From JBBDWK01 sp040902885 (GTDB lineage: Bacteria; Acidobacteriota; Terriglobia; Bryobacterales; Bryobacteraceae), in the NCBI GenBank assembly GCA_040902885.1, contig JBBDWK010000053.1, positions 1 to 27,576 on the forward strand: 27,576 nt of DNA, read 5' to 3'. The position numbers and the translations under genes are program-made. Shown here piece after piece: positions 16,475 to 22,569 of this stretch; positions within the stretch are counted from its first letter, which is position 1; the number at the start of each line of letters is the position of its first letter. Below the pieces are notes generated by a model. It had not been told where the DNA came from, searched no databases, and saw nothing but the letters and a program-made list of their open reading frames with translations.

Positions 16475-18721
16475 TTACTGGATGCGATACAGCGTGAAGC
16501 CCTCCGCCGAGGCGACCGTCTCCACGCCCCAATCGCGCGCGCGTTCGTGAAAATCGCGGGCGACGAGGTTGCCCTCGTTCACCAGCAGGTACTCGATGCC
16601 GCGCCGGCGCACCTCGCGCGCCGCCAGCCCGCGCAGATTTCGAGGGGGCGGGACAATCGCTACGGAGGGCCGGGCATCCAACACCACCCACCCGCCATTC
16701 TCCGTCTTCCCTTCCAGCCGGGCGGCCGTTCCTTGCTGGTTTCGCGGCCCTCCGACGGTTACGCGGCCGGCGGTCACGGGATGCGCGAATTCCGTCTGAA
16801 GGTACATCCCGTTCGCAGCCGGCTCACGGCTGCTCCAGAGCGTTACGGGGTTCCCGTCGAAAGCTTCCCAGGCAAACCACGGCGAAGCGGAGGCCGAGGG
16901 CTTCGATTGGGGCAGATGCACTTCAGCGTCTCCCGAAAAAATTCGGACATCGGTGACGGTCCACAGCACGCTTCTGGCGGTTGGCTGCACCAGCCGGATC
17001 GCGTGTAGTGTCGTGGCTTCGAACCGGTAGTCCGCTACGCAAACTGGCGACAGGTCCGCGCTCAGGCCGGTGAGCATCGGTTTTCCCTTGAACAGCGGCG
17101 CGGCGTCCATCGCCGTGAACAGGATCTCGGTAATTCGATTGGCTCGAGCCGACGTGTAGTACGTCAAAGCCTTCTTTCGCGAATACGCTTCCGGGAAAGT
17201 CACGAAACTGAAGACCTCGGCGTCCGGCGGCACGTGCCGGTCCACCATGCGGGCAACTTCGTATCCGAAACGTTTGCTCTTGAGGAATTCCTCTTCCGGC
17301 ACTCCGCGGAATGCTTCGGCGAGCGTCGGTGTCGCGACAAGCCGCAGTGCGTGAGGGTCGCAATAGAGATCGAGGAATGCCGGATATGCCGTGATCGCAT
17401 GGCCCGCGAGCGCCATCGCGACCAGCCATTCTTTGCGTGCGAGCACCATGGCGATCGCCAGCGCCAGGAATGGAATGGCCGGGATCAGGAACCGGGCGCC
17501 GACGTTGAAAGGGTACAGGACGGCAAATGCCAGCGCGGCGATGCACAGCCGCCGCCCCGGCGCTGTCCGAAGTGAGAGGAGTGCTAGCGGCGCCAGCAGG
17601 AACACAGGGCCGAACAGGCCTTGCAAGTAGGAGCCGTGGATGGTCAGGTCGAGCGGCACGGCTGCCCATCCGCTGAGACCTTCGCTCCAGCCCACGAGGT
17701 CCGCGTACGGCCGCTCAAAAGACGGGAACACGTGCGGATTGGGAAACCACCGGTTCAGGAAGGGTGAAAACGGATTCCCCAGCCAGACCCGGTTCCGGAC
17801 GAGCCACGGCGCGAAGAGGCCTACGGCCGGCGCCGCGAAAAGGAGGAGTGCGCGGAGCAGGCGGTTCCGCTTGCCCAGAATGAAACCCAATCCGAACGGG
17901 ATTGCCAACGCGGCCGTGTACTTCGACCCGAACGCAAAACCAGCGAGCGCGCCGGCCGGGATCAGGAGCGCGTCGAAACCGCTGTCCTCCCACACGGTCA
18001 GCAGATAGAACATCCCGAAGATCGCGGCTGCCACGGCGACATCGATGTAGGCGCGGGTGCCCGTCCATCCCACGATGGGACTCGCGTACACCGCGAAGGC
18101 GGCGAAGAGACCCGCCATCGGCTGCCCGATTTTCCGCCCGAACGCGTAGATCAGCGTGCAAAGCGCAATCAAAAACAGAAAATGGACCAGCGCCGCCGCC
18201 GAGTGTCGTCCGATCGAGAACGCATGCAGGAAGAGCATTTCCACGGCCTGCGGAAAATGCGCGTACATGTTGTCAACGACTTTGACCAGTCTTCCCGAAT
18301 CGTTGTACAGCCCGACGAAGCCCAGGTGATAGTAGCTGCCGTCCGGGCTGAATTCCGGCGCCATGGCGTGCAGGAAATAAATGCACGTGAAGACGCCGAA
18401 CAGCACGACCGCTCCGGCTCGCCACGGGCGGCTGAGCGCTGAATGCGTGTCGGATTGGAAGCGGAACGCCCGCTTCCACGCCGCCGCCGCCAACACCGCA
18501 AGTCCGAAGGCGATGTAGATCTCCTTGCGCGCATATCCGGCCGCGGCGAGCAGGAACACCATCAGGCTCAAAATAGCGCTGCCGGTAACGAAAGAAAGGC
18601 CGGCGCGCTCCAGGCCCTTGAGCGGAAGCCGGAGCGCATCGAAAAGCAGCAGACCCAGTGCGAGCGAAACAGCGGCGGTAAGAGCGCAGCCGCCAAGAAT
18701 GGCAGGCGCCTGACTCAACAA
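16475..18721 (-). CDS. Polytopic membrane protein, GT-C (family 39-like) glycosyltransferase with discoidin-like C-terminus
   Basis: About 748 residues. The first ~460 residues contain around 13 hydrophobic segments, and the first extracytoplasmic loop carries SPDGSYYHLGF, placed where GT-C enzymes keep their catalytic acidic residue. This suggests transfer of a sugar from a polyprenyl-phosphate donor on the outer face of the inner membrane. The C-terminal ~280 residues are soluble; about 600-680 resembles an F5/8 type C (discoidin) domain (AFDGNPVTLWSS, YLQTEFAHPV), a carbohydrate-binding fold. The open frame extends to an ATG at 18790, but that overlaps the preceding gene; a TTG at 18719-18721, just after its stop and preceded by AGGGGA, is preferred. 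Convergent with the kinase-like gene, only 8 nt apart. Could alternatively be an uncharacterised membrane protein with GT-C-like topology. Confidence 0.78.
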   Translation of the reverse strand: MLSQAPAILGGCALTAAVSLALGLLLFDALRLPLKGLERAGLSFVTGSAILSLMVFLLAAAGYARKEIYIAFGLAVLAAAAWKRAFRFQSDTHSALSRPWRAGAVVLFGVFTCIYFLHAMAPEFSPDGSYYHLGFVGLYNDSGRLVKVVDNMYAHFPQAVEMLFLHAFSIGRHSAAALVHFLFLIALCTLIYAFGRKIGQPMAGLFAAFAVYASPIVGWTGTRAYIDVAVAAAIFGMFYLLTVWEDSGFDALLIPAGALAGFAFGSKYTAALAIPFGLGFILGKRNRLLRALLLFAAPAVGLFAPWLVRNRVWLGNPFSPFLNRWFPNPHVFPSFERPYADLVGWSEGLSGWAAVPLDLTIHGSYLQGLFGPVFLLAPLALLSLRTAPGRRLCIAALAFAVLYPFNVGARFLIPAIPFLALAIAMVLARKEWLVAMALAGHAITAYPAFLDLYCDPHALRLVATPTLAEAFRGVPEEEFLKSKRFGYEVARMVDRHVPPDAEVFSFVTFPEAYSRKKALTYYTSARANRITEILFTAMDAAPLFKGKPMLTGLSADLSPVCVADYRFEATTLHAIRLVQPTARSVLWTVTDVRIFSGDAEVHLPQSKPSASASPWFAWEAFDGNPVTLWSSREPAANGMYLQTEFAHPVTAGRVTVGGPRNQQGTAARLEGKTENGGWVVLDARPSVAIVPPPRNLRGLAAREVRRRGIEYLLVNEGNLVARDFHERARDWGVETVASAEGFTLYRIQ

Positions 18722-18722
18722 C

Positions 18723-20036
18723 TCATTTCCCCTGCTCCCTGCAGATATTCCGCTCCACGTAGTTCGCGTCGGGGCGGATGCCTGGGGCAAAGGCGATGCA
18801 GCGGCGTTGCATCCGGAAGCCGGAGATCTCGTTGTCGCGGATCACATTGTTCCGGGCCGGCGCGGGACGCTCCGCTCCTTTTCCCAGGTAAATGCCGCTC
18901 TGGAGCATGTCCGGCTCGCCCGGGGCGTAGTAGCAGCCGAATTTGGCCGCGTTCTCATTGCACTGGGCGGTGTTCAGGTTTAGCAGTTTATTGCCTTCCA
19001 GCACGTGACCGCTGCCGATCACGAAGATGCCTCCGAACAACATGCCGTCCATCACGTTTCCCACGATCTGAATCTTCTCCGACTGCATGTCCGGGTTGCT
19101 GTTATTCATCACGATGCCGAAGTTGCCGTGCGGGTAACTCTCGGGCGGACGGCTGTTCACGCACTGGTTCTCGCGCACTTCGCCGTGGTGGAAGCCGTCG
19201 AGGTCGATACACTTGCCGTTTACCTCTTCGAAGCGATTGCGCAAATAGCGCGTATTTTCCACGTTGCCGGCCGTATCGATGGCTACCGGAATCGCGCGCG
19301 CTTCCATGTCCACTTCCTCCACCGGGAAGCCGATCTCCCTGCCCGCGTTATCCGACACATCGATCGAGATGGCGTGGCCGATCTGGATCGCGTCGCGGCC
19401 GATGCGTTCGAAGAAGTTGCCGGCGATCCGCCCGCCGCCGTTGCGCGGCGACGTGTAGAGCGAGTGCGTCCAGACGCCGTTGCCGCGGATGCCGCGGAAC
19501 TCGGAGTCGAGCACCTGAAAGTCGCCCGTTCCTTCTTCCAGAAGGATGCCGCCCGTGGTGTTGTTGCGGCCCCGCCTGTTGTGAGAGCCGCTCGCTTTCA
19601 CCTTCACACGCTCGATGAGAACGCCGCTCGAAGCGCTGACCAGAATGGGAAAGTTGGCGATCTCCCCGATCCGGAGGTCGGCGATCAGAAGGTTCCTTGC
19701 GTTGACCGCGAGAATGCCGTTGTTGGGGTAGAAGCGGGCGAAGGGGACATCGGAGGGCGCCATCTCGATGCGTTGTCCAACGGCCTCGCGGTTGCCGTCG
19801 AGCGTGATGTTTTCGATGCGGACATTGGCGACGTTGCGGCAGAGGATGAGCGCCGCTCCTTCGAAACCGTCCTTGGCCCGGATGATGGTGCCGGCAGGAT
19901 CTCCCCGAAGGCTGGTGTTCGACGCGACCTCCATGGGACGATCCAGTTCCACGACTCCGGGCGGCAGAGTGACGATATTCGTTTTCGGCGAGCAGGCGGC
20001 CAAAACGCAGCCCAGAGCCAGGAGCAGAGGGCGCAA
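18723..20036 (-). CDS. Lipoprotein with right-handed parallel beta-helix (pectate-lyase-like) fold
   Basis: A 437-residue predicted lipoprotein. The first 15 residues form a lipoprotein signal ending in the lipobox L-A-A-C (C15). The rest shows short repeated beta-strand rungs with Asn ladders typical of right-handed parallel beta-helices (for example NVRIENITLDGNRE, GVLIERVKVKASGS, RYLRNRFEEVNGKCIDLDG, IVMNNSNPD, HVLEGNKLLNLN). Such folds are found in polysaccharide lyases, epimerases and hydrolases acting on glycans; a catalytic Lys/Arg or Asp triad could not be assigned. Start is apparently TTG at 20034-20036, directly after the methyltransferase stop, with GAGGTC 6 nt upstream; starting there yields the lipobox. 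This suggests translational coupling. Likely located in the periplasm-facing side of a membrane, or at the cell surface. Confidence 0.85.
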   Translation of the reverse strand: MRPLLLALGCVLAACSPKTNIVTLPPGVVELDRPMEVASNTSLRGDPAGTIIRAKDGFEGAALILCRNVANVRIENITLDGNREAVGQRIEMAPSDVPFARFYPNNGILAVNARNLLIADLRIGEIANFPILVSASSGVLIERVKVKASGSHNRRGRNNTTGGILLEEGTGDFQVLDSEFRGIRGNGVWTHSLYTSPRNGGGRIAGNFFERIGRDAIQIGHAISIDVSDNAGREIGFPVEEVDMEARAIPVAIDTAGNVENTRYLRNRFEEVNGKCIDLDGFHHGEVRENQCVNSRPPESYPHGNFGIVMNNSNPDMQSEKIQIVGNVMDGMLFGGIFVIGSGHVLEGNKLLNLNTAQCNENAAKFGCYYAPGEPDMLQSGIYLGKGAERPAPARNNVIRDNEISGFRMQRRCIAFAPGIRPDANYVERNICREQGK

Positions 20037-21302
20037 TCAGGCGACCTCGATCGGTATGGGAGCGAAGCGCCGATGGCCGAGACGCATTTCAACTTTCGCG
20101 GGGCCGCGGGACAAGCCTTCAGGCAGCCGGAAGTTGACTTCGAAGCGGCGCGCAAGGGCATCGGTAAGGAAGTATTCCAGGTCGCGGATGGGGCGTCCGC
20201 CTACGGCGGCGTCGAGGTCATCGGGCTGAGGCACTTCTTCGAGCACGGCCTTCACGGAGCCGGAGACGATGCGCGGGCCGGAGAGGAGATTGACCCCATC
20301 GGCGATGGAGACCAGGCGCGGGACCATCGGGCCGGGCGAGATGATGCGCGCATGCGCGACCGCGCAGAGCGGCTCATCGCGCCAGCGGACTTCGACGGGC
20401 ACGAGGCCGGTGCGGATTCCGGATGGCAGGCCAACGTTGAGCTGCGCGGATTGAGGCCAGCCGAGATAGGACGGACTGCCGGGCACGCCGTCGAAGAGGA
20501 CGGTGAGGCGATTGAGGTTGCACGTTCGCGGAAGGTTTTCCACTCGGATGGAAGCACTGGCAAAGCGTCCGCGGGCGGGAACGGCGGGCTCGCCGGTGAA
20601 ACTGTCGGTGATGGCGTAAATGCGGCAGGGCGCGCCGGGCAACGGTTCGGGAATGGCGGCCGGCTTCCGCAAGGTGGTCCACATGTACTGCGTGCCTTCG
20701 CCTTCCAGGGCCAAAAGATCGAGGCCGTTATCGTCTGCAAATTGGAGGATCTCGGAAGCGGCGATGCGGACGCCTTCCCAAGTGGTGTAACGCTTGCCGT
20801 CCTGCGGGAGGCCGTTGATCTGGCAGCGCAGGATGCCGCCCGGGCATAGAACGCGACGCGCTTCAGTCAAATATTGCAGAACCACCTCGCGGCTGGGGAT
20901 GTGCTGGAAGACGGCATAGGAGTAGACGAAGTCGATGCTCGAGTCTTCGAACCCAGCGAGATCGCTGCCGGAGCTGCGATGGACGTGAGCGTTGGGGGTG
21001 GCCGCGAGACGGCCGCGGGCGAGGCGGATCATCTCATCGGACACGTCGGCGCCGTGGATCTCTTCAAAGTGGCGGCTGAGAGGGCGCAGCAGGCGTCCGG
21101 GGCCACAGCCGATCTCGAGAGCGCGGCGCGGCGGCCGTTCGAAGCGCTTTAACTCGAATTCCAGCGCCCGCACGACGTCGGCGGAGGTGGCGAAGAACTC
21201 GTCGTCGTCCTGGTCGCGACGGCCGAATGCCACGTAATAGTTGGCGTCTTCGGCGGCGCGCTGGTTCCACTCCGCGCGCATTTGTTCCAGGACGTCGTCC
21301 AT
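20037..21302 (-). CDS. SAM-dependent class I methyltransferase with C-terminal extension
   Basis: A 421-residue protein. Residues 35-170 form a class I Rossmann methyltransferase: motif I ALEIGCGPG (61-69), acidic motif II GADVSD (84-89; D86 predicted to bind the ribose of S-adenosylmethionine), motif IV-like DFVYSYAVFQHI (124-135) and the LCPGGILRC strand (152-160). The last ~190 residues are not part of the methyltransferase fold: about 240-330 is beta-rich (ASIRVENLP, LTVLFDGVPGSPS, GLVPVEVRW), reminiscent of an IPT/TIG-like immunoglobulin domain, and the end (370-421) resembles another short beta module. That architecture suggests binding to a large substrate such as a glycan, but this is inference. 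ATG start at 21300-21302. It heads the three-gene minus-strand operon and is divergent from the Wzt-like gene with only 20 nt between start codons. Confidence 0.87.
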   Translation of the reverse strand: MDDVLEQMRAEWNQRAAEDANYYVAFGRRDQDDDEFFATSADVVRALEFELKRFERPPRRALEIGCGPGRLLRPLSRHFEEIHGADVSDEMIRLARGRLAATPNAHVHRSSGSDLAGFEDSSIDFVYSYAVFQHIPSREVVLQYLTEARRVLCPGGILRCQINGLPQDGKRYTTWEGVRIAASEILQFADDNGLDLLALEGEGTQYMWTTLRKPAAIPEPLPGAPCRIYAITDSFTGEPAVPARGRFASASIRVENLPRTCNLNRLTVLFDGVPGSPSYLGWPQSAQLNVGLPSGIRTGLVPVEVRWRDEPLCAVAHARIISPGPMVPRLVSIADGVNLLSGPRIVSGSVKAVLEEVPQPDDLDAAVGGRPIRDLEYFLTDALARRFEVNFRLPEGLSRGPAKVEMRLGHRRFAPIPIEVA

Positions 21303-21322
21303 TTGCCGTTATTCTATCTTCA
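21303..21322. promoter_or_regulatory. Compact divergent intergenic region with overlapping -10-like hexamers
   Basis: Only 20 nt separate the two ATG codons. On the plus strand TATTCT (21310-21315) lies 7 nt before the ATG at 21323. On the minus strand TAGAAT (complement of 21311-21316) lies 8 nt before the ATG at 21302. Both distances would put transcript starts at or next to the start codons, and neither gene has room for a Shine-Dalgarno. The pair looks like a bidirectional leaderless promoter, but this is inferred from two weak hexamers. Confidence 0.4.
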
Positions 21323-22195
21323 ATGGCTGTAAGGTTTCCCGAATTGGACGCGGAAGCGCCGGCAGGCGCGGTGATTGGCGTGATTGGCGCCGACGGGGCG
21401 GCGAAGGCGCTCAAGTCCGACTGCGGCTCCATATTGCGGATCGGACCGTCGGATGTTCTGGAGCTCGAACGGGCGGATCTGGTGCTGCTGGAGCACGCCC
21501 TGGCCACGCGCGATGCCTGGACACGCGCGCGGGCGGCGGCAAGGATCGAGGAACTGAGGCGCGGCGGGACCACGGTGGTGCTGGTGTCGCATGACGAGGA
21601 GTTGCTGCGGGTTTTGTGCGACGAGGTGTGGTGGGTACACGAGGGTCGGCTGGCAGGCCGGGGCGAGCCAGAGGAAATTCTTACGCGGTACCGGCGGCAT
21701 GTGGCGGCCTGTCTACGGGCGTCCGGCGAGGGCGTGGCGGCTGCGGTCCACACTGCCATGCGGCGCGGCGATGGGCGGGCGGAAATCCTGAGTATCGAGA
21801 TGCTGGGGGAGAGCGGCCAGCCGGCTTCGGTCTGGAGGAGCGGCGAGGCGGTTGAGGTGCGCGTTGCGGTGCGGTTCCGCGAGGCCGTGGAAGACCCGGT
21901 GATCGGGATGTTGATTCGCACGCGCGTCGGCTTGAACGTATATGGCACGAATACGGAGCTTGAGAAGTTACAGCTGGGGCCTTGCGCGGCCGGGCAAGTG
22001 GTGCGTGTGTCTTTCGCGTTCCGGTGCGAGCTGTGCGCGCAGGAGTACACGCTGACCGTGGCCTCGCACGATCCGGATGGCGTGTGGCACGATTGGCTGG
22101 AGGACGCGGTGGCGTTCTCGGTCGTCGATTCGCGATACACGGCGGGCGTGGCGAATCTGAGAGCGCGGGTGACTTGTATATTGACGATGATCTAG
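21323..22195 (+). CDS. Degenerate Wzt-like protein: ATPase remnant plus Wzt C-terminal carbohydrate-binding domain
   Basis: A 290-residue relative of the O-antigen/teichoic-acid ABC ATPase (Wzt/TagH) with a broken ATPase half. The P-loop remnant GADGAAKA (22-29) keeps the lysine but has lost the Gly before it and the Ser/Thr after it. Only about 23 residues separate it from the Walker B-like LVLLEH (53-58; normally LLIDE), so the Q-loop, helical subdomain and LSGG signature are missing. Past that the family pattern resumes: ARIEELRRGGTTVVLVSHD (switch His H90), LCDEVWWVHEGRL and GEPEEILTRYRRH. Residues 150-275 match a Wzt C-terminal domain (AEILSIEMLGESG, GEAVEVRVAVRF, IGMLIRTRVGLNVYGTNTEL), which recognises the O-antigen terminus. 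It should not hydrolyse ATP. ATG at 21323 has no Shine-Dalgarno. No Wzm-like permease is nearby. Confidence 0.82.
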   Translation: MAVRFPELDAEAPAGAVIGVIGADGAAKALKSDCGSILRIGPSDVLELERADLVLLEHALATRDAWTRARAAARIEELRRGGTTVVLVSHDEELLRVLCDEVWWVHEGRLAGRGEPEEILTRYRRHVAACLRASGEGVAAAVHTAMRRGDGRAEILSIEMLGESGQPASVWRSGEAVEVRVAVRFREAVEDPVIGMLIRTRVGLNVYGTNTELEKLQLGPCAAGQVVRVSFAFRCELCAQEYTLTVASHDPDGVWHDWLEDAVAFSVVDSRYTAGVANLRARVTCILTMI

Positions 22196-22229
22196 GTATT
22201 ATTGTCGATGGTCGAGGTCTCTCTTCACC

Positions 22230-22559
22230 ATGCCGAAGCCATCCGATCTCCTGCAGGGAACACTTGACCTGCTGATTTTGAAGAGCATCGCCCGTGAGCC
22301 GCTTCACGGCTGGGGCATCGCCAAGCGAATCCAACTGCTCTCCAACGACGTGCTGTCCGTGCAGCAGGGATCTTTGTACCCAGCCCTGCACCGCCTGGAG
22401 CATCAGGGCTGGATCGAGGCCGAGTGGCGCAGCTCCGACCTCGGGCGCGAAGCCAAGTTCTACTCTTTGACGCGCGACGGCCGCAAGCAGCTTTCGCGCG
22501 AACTCCAGACATGGGACCGGCTGTCGTCGGCCGTCCGGCTGGTGATCGAGAGAGCGTAA
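22230..22559 (+). CDS. PadR-family transcriptional regulator
   Basis: A 109-residue winged-helix protein with the PadR pattern: LLQGTLDLLILKSI (helix 1, 7-20), HGWGIAKRI, GSLYPALHRLEHQGWIEAEW (recognition helix and wing, 47-66) and YSLTRDGRKQLSREL. It is the short class that lacks the long C-terminal dimerisation domain. In Acidobacteria this type regularly precedes duplicated orphan permeases, as here, where the permease start is 11 nt after its stop. It probably represses the padR-permease operon and responds to a small molecule. The operator is not identified. The gene begins 34 nt after the Wzt-like gene on the same strand, so read-through is possible. Start ATG at 22230. Confidence 0.93.
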   Translation: MPKPSDLLQGTLDLLILKSIAREPLHGWGIAKRIQLLSNDVLSVQQGSLYPALHRLEHQGWIEAEWRSSDLGREAKFYSLTRDGRKQLSRELQTWDRLSSAVRLVIERA

Positions 22560-22564
22560 GGAGG
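22558..22564 (+). promoter_or_regulatory. Strong Shine-Dalgarno of the ADOP permease gene
   Basis: AAGGAGG overlaps the padR stop codon and lies 5 nt before the permease ATG at 22570. It is the best ribosome-binding site in the window and fixes that start; the overlap suggests translational coupling. Confidence 0.8.
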
Positions 22565-22569
22565 CATCC

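Noticed and set aside
19005..20849. 614-codon plus-strand open frame under the beta-helix and methyltransferase genes
   Set aside because: It crosses two genes supported by lipobox, beta-helix rungs and methyltransferase motifs; its Asp/Ala/Val/Gly/His-rich composition is typical of a GC-rich antisense frame.
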